NCBI GenBank assembly: GCA_035578175.1
Contig: JAQMRL010000001.1
Location: forward strand, 58,365,553-58,429,552
Length of the DNA: 64,000 nt
Source: Catonia carolina
Lineage: Eukaryota; Arthropoda; Insecta; Hemiptera; Achilidae
Direction: 5' to 3'
Positions 22,311-36,100 of this stretch are shown here, piece by piece; within the stretch, counting starts at the first letter, position 1; every line of letters begins with the position of its first letter. The position numbers were made by a program, and so were the translations under genes. Below the pieces are notes generated by a model. The model did not search any database, was not told the DNA's origin, and worked only from the letters and a program-made list of their open reading frames with translations.

Positions 22311-23114
22311 AAGGCATAATCACCTAATAGAAAAGAAATTTGGCTATTTTACTTTTAAATATAGAAGTTAACTGAAAAATATTGTTACCACATCTTCTTT
22401 TTGCTTTAGTGTAAAGTTGTGTTCTATAGTTAATTAAAGTTGTGGTTCTGGCAGTTACAATAACTGTAACTTAAAACAATTTAATATTGTACCATGTTTA
22501 CAAAGGTACAACTATTTAATATTGTAAAATGTTTGATATAAAATTTTAGAATGACATAAAATCTGCATGGCAGGCTGACTCTACAGCATGCCAGTGTCAT
22601 TATGTAAAACAACTCAATAACCACAGTCTATCCTAAGGTCTAAACAGGATGAGTTACACATGCCATCATTCCAGAGATTTAAATAATAACAGCTTCAAAC
22701 CAAACTATATTTCTTAAGGAGCTGTCTGATACAAAGAGGTTGTTAAAACAATATTACTGGCAATTAAAAAGCCTGTCGAAGAATGGTTGTATAACTGCTA
22801 TAGTAGATTCATAATGGACACATGCTATTATAGGTAGTATACTTCCATAACAAAGCGAGATTTGCATTGGGTCTCGCAAGCGAGTCTAAGAATGAATAAT
22901 GTTGGGGACATGTGCAAATTGTATGCACTGCGTCATATCAAATTATTGTACCAAATAAAACAAAAACAGATGTCCATATTCATTTTGTTGTACTTTATTT
23001 CAGCCATTAATAACCATTTTCATTCATAGTTTCTAAAGTAAATATCTCAAAGGAAGTTAATTATTTAATATAGATATTTACTTTTATAATTTAACTATGT
23101 TTTTTTTAAATTGT
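22311..23114. other. Intergenic sequence, nothing firm
   Basis: A stretch near 22850-22960 is GC-richer (TCTCGCAAGCGAGTC, a short palindrome) but no gene or known element is recognised. Confidence 0.35.
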
Positions 23115-23515
23115 TGTTGTTGTTTAGGTCATCAGCCAAAAGGCTGGTTTGAACCTCTAGAGGTTTTACTAAGTAAAACGAGGAGTGAAGTGGTTTACCG
23201 GTGCCTTCCTCACTGAGTGGAAGAGTACGCTCATCAGCATGCCGAGCCCTCTGAAAAGCACATACTTTCCACTCTGCAAATGACACCTTCACTTCATTCA
23301 CCACAGGGTCTGGCTGTATAATGAAATTCATTACTTTCAGATAAGATAACTCTGATTAGTGTCTTTTACACCTCTACCTCTTCTGTTCTTAAATGATTCA
23401 GTCATTTAATTGGCTGACCATGTGATAAGAAACAGAACTATTTATTTTAGCCCTGCAACTAACAGATTGAGTGTAAATAATTTGACACTCCACCTGTCTG
23501 TTATGGGCAGATTTT
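23115..23515 (-). repeat. CAA-tailed repeat, copy 2 (full length)
   Basis: On the minus strand it starts CTGCCCATAACAGACAGG (23515), passes through the GGTCAGCCAATTA region, the CCAGACCCTGTGGTGAATG core and the AACCTCTAGAGGTTCAAACC palindrome, and ends GATGACCTAAACAACAACAA. About 400 bp, the same layout as the copy at 41350. Confidence 0.8.
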
Positions 23516-24107
23516 TAACAACATTTTTTTAATTGACAAACAGAAAACAAGCGTTTAGCTCAGAAGAGTTTGATTGGGAGAAGTGGGCATTCCTCTGCTC
23601 TCAACAATTATAGACTCGCTATCATTCTTCTAATTAACTTGAAGCAGAGTTTGTAATGGAAGTGTAGGCTACCTATATAAGACTTGTATCTCTTTTAACT
23701 GACTAATTGGTGAAAATCATGTGGTAAAAACAAAATCACGTTAATTTATCAACTAACTTACTAAGATGCACCATAAATAAATTTCTATTCAGGTCAAAGT
23801 GTGTGTTTTATTTCTAAGATACATATTTGTTGTTCTAAGTAGTATAGCAATTACATATTTTCTTAACACAGAACCGATAAACCGAAACCGATAATGGCGG
23901 GATCAGAACCTAAGAAATACTGTTGATTTTAAATTACATAGTTAAGACATAATTCAGAGACAATTAAGTTAATCTTTTAACAAAGTTCAGTATTCAATTA
24001 AAGATGGTTGGAATCACCTTCATCATCTTTATCACAGTCATATACAAAATTGAATTGCACAGAAGCAGTTGAAGTTTCATGCTTGGAAATTTTCATTAAT
24101 CACACAG

Positions 24108-24180
24108 TTAGCGCTTCTTCTCTTTGATTTCTTGCATAGTGGCATAACTGCATTCTCCTGATTCTACTTCCTTCAAAAAT
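24108..24180 (-). CDS. Acidic 372-aa protein, exon 7 (stop)
   Basis: Acceptor TTTACAG on the minus strand. It encodes FLKEVESGECSYATMQEI and a basic end, with stop TAA at 24110-24108. The first AATAAA on this strand lies about 300 bp downstream (23812-23807). Confidence 0.8.
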
Positions 24181-27100
24181 CTGTAAACATAATTAATTTT
24201 TGTGTTAATAGGTTTATAACAAAAGAAGTACCGTACAAAAATGTATTTATTTTTCGTAAAGTCTATCTATCTACAACGGCTATTTTTTTTTCAAGCTCCG
24301 ATAGCCCATAAATAAAAGACAAGTGAATATAGAAAAAATATTTTATTACTAAAAGTTACATAAACTTATAACTACTTTCACTTTGACGATAGAAGTACTT
24401 TTTGTACCTGTGGACAAGCTTTCCAATACCCTCTTTATAAAATGTTGCTGCCAATGAATTTAAATGAGTCCTGACATTGTCTTGAAGCTCATCGTTGTTT
24501 GTTGTGAAGTTAATCCAGTTGGGAATCATTCTCAATACAGCAGTTTATTGTGAAACCTTACAAAGTTTGAGGTGAGCCATTCAAAATATAAAAAGAAGAG
24601 GCGTGCTGACTTCTGGAATTGTTCTGATCCATGACAAAGTCAATCTTCAGTGCTGGTGTAACCCAACGACTCCTTCAGCAACTTCAATTGGACATTTTTG
24701 ATCACCCACCATACAGGCAAATGCATCAATCATCAAGTTGATTTATGTCGAAAAGTAACCTTAAGTGTACGTAACTTTTAGTAATAAAACATTTTTTATT
24801 ATTTTTTATTTTTTATTGCCAGCCGCATTGGTGCAGTTGGTAACGTGCTCGCCTCTCATCATGCGGTCCTGGGTTCGAATCCCACTCAGGCACGGCATAT
24901 TTTCATACGTTACAAAAACTCATTTCATCCTCATTACACACAGTTACACCCCAACGTCGTCGCTAATGACCTTGCAGTTGATGCGGCGTTAAATAAAAAT
25001 AAAAAAAATGAAAAAAAACTTTTTTGCTTTATCACTTGTCTTTTATTTATGGACTGTATCAGAGGTTGAAAAAAAATAGCCGTTGTAAAAAAATATATTT
25101 TTACAACCCTTGACCCTAAGAATTTTTAATTTTCTGGTGCTTTGTGGTAGTAATAAGAGAAAATTGATTCAGAATTAAAGAATTGACAGTTTATATTATT
25201 CTATATTTTTGTATTCATACTTAATGATGTAGTAACCTCATAGAAAATTAATTTTTTTTTTTTGAAATGTTACTTCAGTTCACAAGTAGTGATGAAACAA
25301 AATTATGCCATGTTAATTTATTTATTTAGCTAATTGTGTGGTTTTTATAGCTTACCCTTCGGAGTTTGATATCACTACCAAAATTAACTGACAAAATGCT
25401 TTGAAATTATATATAACAATATACAAAATACTAAATACTCAAAATAAATTAAATACAACAAAAATATGATTTACGGCTCTGTGTAATATTTAATGGAGAC
25501 AACACAATTACTGCAGAGATAAGGTTACTGTTAATTGTACTTTTAATACGCAGAGACGAATAAGTTAATTATTTTCATTAGATAAAACATGTCAGGAAAC
25601 TAGATATAGTAATTGGCTACACAATCTTAAAACAAACTGGGTTGCACTGTGAACCAACTCATTGGCAAAGTTCTATAAAAATTCACCTGACATCATGACC
25701 TGTTTATTAATTAGCAGATTCAGAATGGTAGTTTGCAGAAATTAAATAAGTTTTATAAACGCATATGTTTGTTTGCATGTGACATATTCTGGGATTCTAT
25801 TGCATAGAAAATGAAATTTATGAATCCACGTTAAACATACCTCCTACTTTAACATATTATCTAAACTGATACTGCCTGTTATTACTGTCATTAATACTTA
25901 CTCATTAATCTTCTCTAGTTGTTTCAATTCTATACTGATACGGTCTGTTTGTTCTTTACGCAGTGAATTCAAGAATTTCAGCATATCATTCTTAGCTGCA
26001 CCTTCTGCAATAAAAAAAACACAGATTTATTGTAAATTAATAAAAAAATGTGAATCATTTTGATAGAACTTGTTTCAAATACCAGTAACAACTCAAACCA
26101 AATGTTTTTTTAGTTTCTTAAATAAACTGTTAATTTTCTTACAATTTTGTGTTTCTATTACAATTTTCTTACAAAAATATTGTATTTATATCTACAATTT
26201 ATAAATTGTGTGTTTCTGACTAGGATCTAAAAACATTATTGGTACTGGTCACACAACGGAATATAGATATTTAATTTGTTTGAATAATTTTGATTAGCAT
26301 AATGCATGAAATCATTCTGTATATAAATATCTATGTGTGTATATGCACACATTTATACATTGCAGTAGAGTGCCAAAAATTTGAATGTCAGTAATCCAAA
26401 TGCCCCTACTGCCACACATGTGTAGTAAATTTGGTTACTGCTCAAGATATTCAAAATGAAATTAAAGATGAGGATGAAAGTGTTACAAAAGAGGACAACT
26501 AAGCTGGTGCTGCACATGCTGAAGCATTTGCCCTAGAGACTACTATCCAATGTCAAGTCATGGTTTATAAAACAGCCAAAAAGTGCCCACAGCCTACAGC
26601 TTCTTTTATCGAGATGTAAAAAGGATCTGGCTGCAAAAACGAGATCTTCCAAGCTAATTTTTCATAAAATTAATGATTTTTTGATTGAATCCTAAACCGC
26701 TATAAAATTTTACTTAGTTGTTTATTTGTGATTTTCAGTTGCTACAATATTCAATTTTTATCTTGTGATTCTGTGAATGTTTTATAAGTGAACAGCTCTT
26801 TTAAGTTTAATGACTTAACAAACATGCACTTGAATTTCCATTATACAATATGTCAATAAAAAAAAAGTATACAATATAATGGGGTTTTTTTTGCTCTCCT
26901 TTTAAGATGATGCATTAAGGCAATACATTGTTATTTAAAGGTCGTTCAACAATCTGAACAATTTGATAACCCAAAGTGCCTTTGGTCCCAGTTAGTTTAA
27001 ATTTTTGAGTTTTCACTCAGTTATTCACTCACTACTTATCATCATAATTCTCAAACTTCCTAATCATCGTAAGTTGATATTTGTTCGTTAAGGGTTGAAC

Positions 27101-30100
27101 ACAAACCTTAGGGGTAAACCTAGATGGTTCTACCCAAAGAAACTTGACATTTTTACCTAGTTCTCCTGTGGATTAGAAAGGGTGTAAGTAATCATCCTAA
27201 AGCAAAAAATATTATTTTTGTATCTACCAAAGAGTTGTAATTCTAAAAAATCTGCATATGTGTTCAAGTAATATCTAAAAATGTAAAATGTGGAGTATAG
27301 GTAACAGAAAAACTGGAAAAAGCAATAAACCAGTTTATTTACTGCACCCGTCTAGGTAAAACTACTAGTATTGCATACACACACTACCAGAGTTTATTGT
27401 TTTAGATTAAAATCTCTTTGAGAAAATGTAGGCTACTCTGATATTCTCTTGATCTTTTAGCAAAATAGTAATAAAGAAAAGTTGCCTTTTTATGTCATTT
27501 TCTAATTATAATAAAAGTCTTTCTGGTATAAATTTTCTTCTGTTTAAGTGCTAAATTTTTGTGCTAGAATAGAATTTTCTATTTTTTACAATCTTATAGA
27601 TATACCATCTATAGATGTAATTGTAGTTCATTTTTGCATTTCTTCCATACATTTACTTTCAGTTTCCAGTTAAATTCATTCATTCATTCATGTTAATTAG
27701 AAGTCCTTTTTTCAAAAAGCACCCAGACTTACCCAGCCTAGTTCCACTACCAGACATTTTCGTTTGGCTTGAATGTGGAGATGTACCTCTTGAGGAAGCA
27801 CCACCAGCACAGCCACATATTGTATTGTAAAGTGACTCCAGCTCAGCATCACCCTGGAAAATTTATAAACAAATATTGACAATTCAACAGGCTTTTACTT
27901 TTATGAATTTGAACACCATAGTCATACAGCATAAATCAGTTATCTGAACTCAAGTCTAAATGATGAGCTATTCAGATCAGTAATAACAGTAAAAAAATTA
28001 CATTTGTAAATAAAAAAAAATTGAAATCTTCCATGGTGAACAATGGGTATTTGCCTGCTGACTTTTATAAAATAATTTAAAAATTCCGGGCTATTTTAAA
28101 GTGAAACACAGTACAATGAACAAGTGGTTACACGATCCAGAATGATCAAAAATGCTACTAAGGAAATTTCTGTGTTTTATTATCCAATTTTCCAGGCTTT
28201 AATAACCAATTATTCAAACTTTTGCAAATCCAGATAACACCTGGTGCTCCAAGTTCTTAACATGCCTTGTCAACTTTTATTATTTTATTTTACAGGATGA
28301 AAATAAAATCTTACCTGTACTATAATAAATTGTGTGGAAGCCACAAATAATCATTTTCTTAAAAGTTTGTTCATTATAAGTGTTACTAAACTGTAAAGGC
28401 TATGGTTTATCAATATATAACCATCATAATCAGCTTATCAAAACCTTTTGAAAAATATTGGTCATCTCTACACTAAAATTTTTGTATGTAAAGGGCAAGT
28501 TTAAGTAAGAAAACAAAGTTAAATACGAGTTAAGACATCTTGGAGACGGATATCAAAAGACTTAAAAACAAATGATAAAAAAAATTAAAATAAGAGAAAT
28601 TTAATACCATACAGTATAAAATATGCAGAGTACATACAAGAAGAAAATACATTAGTGGATTACAGATATCGGGCACTATATTAAACAGTAACATTACCAG
28701 AACCATTTTATACAACTGACCCAAAACTTTGAACATAAAAGATGTAAGAAAGAGTTAGAAAAGGAGATAAGAGAAATAGAAAGGAGAATAAAGGATACAA
28801 TATTTGAAACTTTAATTAATGATAGGAGATATTGGTCAAGGAATCGCTCTGATAAAAACACATTCCCAAAACACTTCGGTTGAAACAAGAGAAGAATGAG
28901 ATTCTGTAGAAATCTGATATGGATGAATCACAAAAGCCTTCCAAAACAATATTATAAAACAAATCTAAAGATTGATCAAAGAAACTGAAAATGACACTAA
29001 ACATAGGTAAAAATGTGGTAGAAGAAAGGAATAAATTTAAAAAAACTGAGGAACAAGGGTTTTCCAGAGGAAAAGCAAAGAAAACCGATTTATACCAAAG
29101 TTGAGGGAAGAAATAAAGTATTTTCAGAACTAATGAAGCAAAAATGAGATTGAAGAAAATACTCAAGCTCCAAAATAAAACTTGAGGAATAAACTCAAAG
29201 GAGTAACTCATTACTAAAGTCATAAGTTGACTAACAAAAAAAGGACATTTTCAGTATGTGTTTATGTACGAATAAGTAAGTTACAGTATAAAAGAAATTT
29301 TTACTGTAATGTATATTACTGTCGGCAATATCAATTTCAAAAATGTATTTGTGATTGAGGAATAAGTATCGATGTGTGTGTGTGTGTGTGTTTTTTTTTT
29401 TTTTACTTGTTTAGTCACAGTGGACCACTTTAGTCAGCTTGGAAGCATTCACTTTTCGATGGTATTCTTTGAGGTTCTCCGAACACTTTTTACATTCTTC
29501 CGAACAAACCCTGTGTGCCTATTTATAACAATAATATTAAATTTATTTTTAATTGGTTATAATTTGCTAACTGATTTACCCATTGTATTCCTTTTATTGT
29601 TTCAAACTGACAATACAGATGATCATTATGCAGCTTGGTTTACTTTAAATCTGTAAGGAGTTTATTACCGTGGTGGCATAAATTTAATACCTATTCTTTC
29701 TTTAAACTACTATAAAGAGGAAAAATTTATCTTCTTCGTCTGCCTTTAAAGGATTAGGCATCTCTGCCTGTTCCGAACCTCTCAAATCTGCCAATCTCTT
29801 TCTCGGGCATCCTCGTTCTCTCCTACCCTCCGACTTATAGCCCAGTGTCTGCTTATGTATCCTATCCTCCCACATTCTGTTTACATGCACTAACCACTGC
29901 ATTCTGTTCTGGGATACCTTGTTGTTTATAGAGAAGATGTTGAGTTCTTTCCTTATCTCGGTATTCCTGTAACGATCTTCTCTACTACACCCATATGTAT
30001 GTTTAAGAAATTTCATTTCAGATGCTTGCAATCTAACTCTCCTCTCGCTTTGATAGCACCCAATTTTCACTGCCATAGAGTAGAGTCGGCACTGCTATGT

Positions 30101-33100
30101 TTTATAGAATCTCAGCCTCGTGCTTTTGCTGGTGCTATTTTTTAAAATAGCACCGTAGCACTATCAGGTCATCTGCAAATAATAGGCAGTTTACAACCCT
30201 ATCTTCTCGTATGAGAATACCAGAGTGCATTTGAGACTTCCACTTTCTGATCACGTCATCCAAATAAATATTAAACAAAGTGGGTGATAGACCACACCCT
30301 TGTTTTACTCCTCTATTAATAATTACTTCTTCAGAATTGGGAGTTCTCCACTGCTATTATCCCTCTGGTATCTTTGTACAGGCTTTGGACTGCTTTTATA
30401 AGATGGGAAGGATATCCAGTATCTCGCAATATTTCCCATAATTTTGTTCTATCCACTGTATCGAAAGCCTTTTGAAGATCAACAAAAGCTAAGTGAGTTT
30501 CGAGACTGGATTCTCTTCTTTTCTCAAAACTTTGCTTTATGATAAACACATTGTCAGTGCATGATCGCCCCTTCCTGAAGCCACACTGTTCTTCGAGTAG
30601 CAAGGTCTCTGCAATAATCTGCATCTTACCTTTTATTATCATGCTGTATACCTTATATGATGTGTTAAGCAAACTGATTCCTCTGTAGTTATCACAAGAG
30701 CTTCTCTCTCATTTTTTAAACAGATTTGATGGTGGCAATTCACCAGTCCTCTGGGATCTTTAATTGAGTCCAACACATATTTATCAAATGCATGAATCGC
30801 AGCCTGAAAAACAAACCGCCACATTTCAGTAGTTCCATATTCAAGCCATCCGGTCCAGTTGCTTTGCGACTCTTTGCCTTGTTGAGCACTCCCTCCAGCT
30901 CCTCCAAAGTTATTAAATCAACTGACTGGTTCTTATCCTCTTGATTTGTATCATTTCCCTCTGTAGGAGCCAACTAACAACTATCATCAAACCAGAGATT
31001 ATTATAATGTTGCATCCACTGGTCCTTCGACACTAGTAGTGTCAAAGAACAAATTTATGTACGCACAAAATTTAAAGAACCACTAAATCTACAATTTTCA
31101 AATATTGACAGTTTCTTTAGGTTCTTTGGAATGTCATTGTCTATGTGAACACAATGGGGGTTTGGACTGGCAAGATAGGATGGGCAAACAACGGGAACCT
31201 GGACCAGCTAGTTTAAAAATATACACTCTCGTAACACAGCTGAATCTGATCTCATTTATAGGCTGTCTGCATTGTAATGTTAAACTAACCTTATAATTAA
31301 TTTTTCTTATTTATTAGATTAAAACTATTTAGAACAATAAATTGCTGGTCCAGTCCCAACATACGTGATTAATATAGAGAGTTAATGTAATAGAGGTTAG
31401 GTTATTTATTTTTGTATAGGTTGTCTTCATTTTCATTTCTAAGAAAATGTGTATTATGTGGGGTATAGCGTGTTGAAAAGGGTAGTTAACTGCAATGAAT
31501 GAGATGTTTGGAAAAGGAATTGTCAGAAATCGAACATAGTAGAAATGTTGTTTCTATTTTAATTCCTTCTACAGAGTTCGAGCATAACAGAGCTTATGTT
31601 AGTATATCTCTTAATTGATACCACAGGTATAAAAAGTGAGCACCTTTGTAGTCGGCCAGTGAACAGTTGAACATGTAAATAAAAGTGGCTATATGGCCAT
31701 TCAATATAGTGTTGTTGTGGGACCGGTTCTGATTTATGTTAATTGTCCTTGCAGTTGGTTGTTAATTGTTTGTGGACAGGTTAATTTGTTTCTTAAGAAC
31801 AGGAATCTACTGTTAGTTAAGTTGGTTTAAGCTTAAGTTTTGTAATTGATTTATTCTATGCAATCTATTTAATTTATGTAATTTAGTATTTATTAATAGG
31901 CTATGTTTAATCATTAATTGTAATTATTAATTTTGCCAATAAATAATTTTTAATACTTAGTTGTTTAACTTTGTTTATTATTTATTAAACCCAGATCCCG
32001 AACGAACCTAGGCTTAGGAGCTTCAATTTATAAAATCAGCAAATATGGATCACAAATCCTCTGCTAAACTCAGTCATGTCACTATTACTTAGGCTATTAG
32101 GCATAGTATGCGAGGGAAATATTCGGCAAACATATCATAGACATGTACCAAACTTTATACCACTTACTTTACTTTACTTTATTCAGCTCTACAGTCCTGG
32201 GTGAACTTTGCCCTCCTCTACATGTCGCCTCCAGATATCGCGTTCCTGGGCCCTCCTCCGCCAGCACGTCCACCACGTCGTTCAGCCATCTTCTCCTTGG
32301 TCGTCCTCTTCCTCTTGTTCCAATCATCATTTCATCCATCACTCGCAATGGGCCTCTCTCCTCACCCATTCTCACTACATGTCCCAACCATTCAATTCGT
32401 CTTGCCTTTATGGAACGTACTATATTTTCTCTTCCAATTGCTTCGTCAATCTCATTATTACACCTAGCTCTCCAGTTTCCTCCATCGCATATTGGTCCCC
32501 ATATCCTTCTGAACATCCTTCTTTCAAACGACCTCATCATTTTCCTCTCTGTTCAATACATGTCTAAAATGATCAGCCCATCGGTCCATTATGTCGTTCT
32601 CTTCACCTAGTACTCTTCCATTATGATCTTTACAGGCAATTAAATTAGGCTGGAATCCTTTCTTCATTCTTTTGACAGCCTGATAAAATTTTCTGCTTTG
32701 CTTATTTGCTACTTCTATGTTTTCAATGAGCTTCTTCATATAGTCTCTTTTTTTCTTTCTACACAGTTTGTTGGCTGTTTTTCAACTCTCCAAATACTTG
32801 GCACGGTTTCTTCTGGTGTCTCTTTGGACCATCACCTTCCTATCTTCGTTTTTCTGTTTGATGGCTTCCTTACACTCTTCATCATACCATTCTTCATTTC
32901 CTCCTCTTCTCCTCTCTCCCAGCTTTTCATTGGCCGCATCAATGATTGTGCTCTTCAAATTATCCCACAACACTTGAATATCTCTTTCTTCCTCCTCCAG
33001 GTCATTCAGACCCTCCGGTATCAGTCTGTCCAGCTCATTCTCTATGCTTTATACCACAGTATGCACTTTATACCACACTCTATATACTTTATATACTTTA

Positions 33101-36100
33101 TATACACTCTATGCACTTTATACCACAGTAAGAGTAAAATAAATAAAGTGACTGGTGTACTTTTGAAATACCCCATAAAAGGCATTCACTGGTTTTAACT
33201 GACATCTTTTCGATTGAAAGAGGAAATAAATTACAAAAATGCAAATTTTGTTTATTGTAATTTTACCCTGAAAGCTAAAAAAGGCAGTTTAAACTCTAAA
33301 ACAGATTATCATTGCTAACATACAAAGTATTATTCTACTTAAAATATATTACGTACTTTAGGTGGTTTCTTTGGTGCCTTATGCAGGATATCCCTAAGTG
33401 TAACTGAACTGTTTAATTCTTTATAAGCGAGAGCTGCTGCCACTCTACTTTCTCTCTGTGACATTCGCCTCTGCATTGACTGAGAAGGTCTGTCAATGTT
33501 GTCATCAGAGAACCGAGGTGGTCCTTCCTCTTCCTCTTCCTCTTCTGCAATACATATGACAATAATTAACATACACTACAACAAGATATAAGCCTGCTGA
33601 ACACCAAACATGAAAATTATGCTTGGATTCATTTCCAAAGCAAATAGTAAATTTAAAATTCATCCCACTCTTAAAGAAAAGTATTTTTTAACGAGAACCA
33701 TTTTTAGTTCATATAATAGTTCATATAATATATAAAGTCTGATAAACTTATTGGTTGTTAACGACCACAGTAGTGAGTTTTGGTACATTACCAGTGGGTT
33801 TCAACATTAAATAATTCTCCAGATTTAATAATTTAAAATTTGGCTTGAATGTACTTTTGAAATTTGTAATAACTGATCTTTTATATCTTTTGACCTTTGT
33901 GTTAACACTGTTCATAACTATTATTATTAAGACATTGATAGAAGTTGTATCTATAGTTACTTCCCTCATCAGAATGACTGTTTTTTACCGAGGGGTAAAG
34001 GGGGGAAAAGCATTAGTGCACATGCGGGACTGCATTGTTATCAGTTCAGCCAACATGACAATGTACACGCTACACCCAAAGCAAATACAGTATATGAGAA
34101 AAACATTTAGTAGGTTAACTGTATGAATGTAACTAACATAAATGTTGGTATCCCAAAAACATGGTTGGACCATTCACAGTCCTAACAAAATCTAATATAC
34201 AGTGAAATAAAATGTTGTGAAGTTGAGGCTAAACAAAAATGCCTTTCCATGCCTTTTAACAAAAGCCATGAGCGAGCTGCTGACTACTGTGTTGTTTTTC
34301 TTTGAAAAAGTATAATTAAATTTGAAATAGTATAAAGAAGGGAGTTAAAGGCTATGAAGAAGATAATCTATCAACAGTTTTTTTGGCACCTGGTAAAAAA
34401 AGAAACAGCCAGAATATAGGAATGCATCACTGGACAGCTTTGACAGACATGTGGTAGTCAAAATTATAGAGAATTCTATCAATAAGAAAGTGGTGCCAAC
34501 ATGTGAAAAGTTATTACCAGTTTTAAAAGAAAGGCTAAATTTTAGTTGGAAACTTAGCACGTTAAGAAAAATTTTAAAGTATAGTAATTGAAAGGCAGCA
34601 TGTGGTTAACAATCAGTGCAATCGCATGGTAGTTAAATGTAGTGTCTCACAGTTGAGGTTGGCAGAACTTTTTTTTTGGTTTAACGTCAGACTGTTCTGC
34701 AATTACTGCTAATGCAGACGGTGAAGGATGAAATGATTTTTTTGTAATGTATGAAGATATGCCTTGCCTGAATGGGATTCGCACCCAAGACCGCATGATG
34801 AGAGGCGAGCACGTTACCAACTACGCCAATGCGGCCGGCAGGCAGAACTATTAGATTTTCTCTTCACTTCCTCACAGCCCATCCGCAAAAGGCTTTCACA
34901 TGACTCAAGTACCTATTACACGTTCAACTTCTAGACAACCAGTGAATGTTTTTAGCTTTATTTTCATAACATAGGCTAATTTGTCAATTTACAAAAACCC
35001 ATATGACTAAGAAAAACAAACTAAAATACTAACAGTTTCTACAACTGCTTCCATAAGCGGAAAATTTTAACTTACCTTAATTTTAACTTAACATATTAAA
35101 ATTTTAACTTAATTTAACCTGGTTCTTCCGCTCCTTCCTCCTCTTCTCCTTCTTCTTCCCCCCCTTCATCACCTTCCGGTTTCTCCCCTTCTTCTTCTTC
35201 ACCCTCTTCTTCATCTTCACCACCACCTCCAGATGCATCTGACCCTCTTGATCCTCCTGAGTCATCAGACCCTCTCTTTTCTTGTGGTTCTTCCTCCTCC
35301 TCTTCTTCTTCCTCATCCTCTCCTACAATTGCTGGTACAGAGGCATAAAGTTCAAGCAGCCGATCTTCCAGCCCACAAATTGCTGCATTTACATATTCAG
35401 GATACTCTCCAGTCTCATCTCGAATGTTTCGTAAGAATTCAAGTGACCACTGAAGCTGAGATATACCTGGTAAAAGGAACAAATATTATTTTTAAAATGT
35501 TCATACTGAATTTACAATATTTAAGTTATATATTGCATATAGACTGTGATAATATTGTACATAATCTGATTTTAAAAGTCAGCTGAAGGTTAAATTCTGA
35601 ACACAAGCATTTTTTCTTTTCTTGAGGGTAGTTCAGAAAGTAACACCAATTTCCTGTCTGCTGTCACCAATAATGCTTGGGTTTTATTTTTTAGAGGGGA
35701 AACCTGTTTTGATCTGCTTCAAAAGAGCCATTGTATTCCTCAGTAGGATTATTCAGCCCTGAGAGTGATAATGAATACTCCTCTGTCCAAGAAAAAGTTT
35801 CAGTTATTAGTTTATTTTGGACAAAAGTCCAAAATAACTGATAACCCTACCTGATATTCACAAAGTTTAACTGAAGAGCAAGGTTCAAACATCTTTGATG
35901 TCAAGAATTCTACAGAGGCCTTCAACAAACTTGTGTGCCACTGGGGCAAATACTTCTGGAAGGATATACATTCTGAAAACTATACATTTAAGTAAAAAAG
36001 GTATGTAAATTTCCTTTTCTTCTATGTTAAATTCATTTTTGCATTTCATATCAAATAAATATTTTAAATAAAAAAGGGCATTACTTTTTGAACATCTCTT

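Noticed and set aside
24818..24900. Possible functional tRNA gene (good B box)
   Set aside because: The head does not fold as a full cloverleaf in a simple reading, continues into a SINE body with an A-rich tail, and recurs elsewhere in the window.
28500..29223. Membrane-like open frames on the minus strand
   Set aside because: They are complements of an A-rich, possibly decayed plus-strand stretch. Long runs of Phe/Leu/Ser come from the T-rich strand, and no splice sites frame them.
29372..29404. GT repeat plus poly-T as an element tail
   Set aside because: Simple sequence with no adjoining element. I treat it as a microsatellite.
32143..33198. Several plus-strand open frames of 60-166 codons
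   Set aside because: They are antisense to the LINE on the minus strand, and its GC content keeps them open.
35104..35316. Lys/Arg/Glu-rich open frame on the minus strand
   Set aside because: It is a frame-shifted shadow of exon 3 of the acidic-protein gene.
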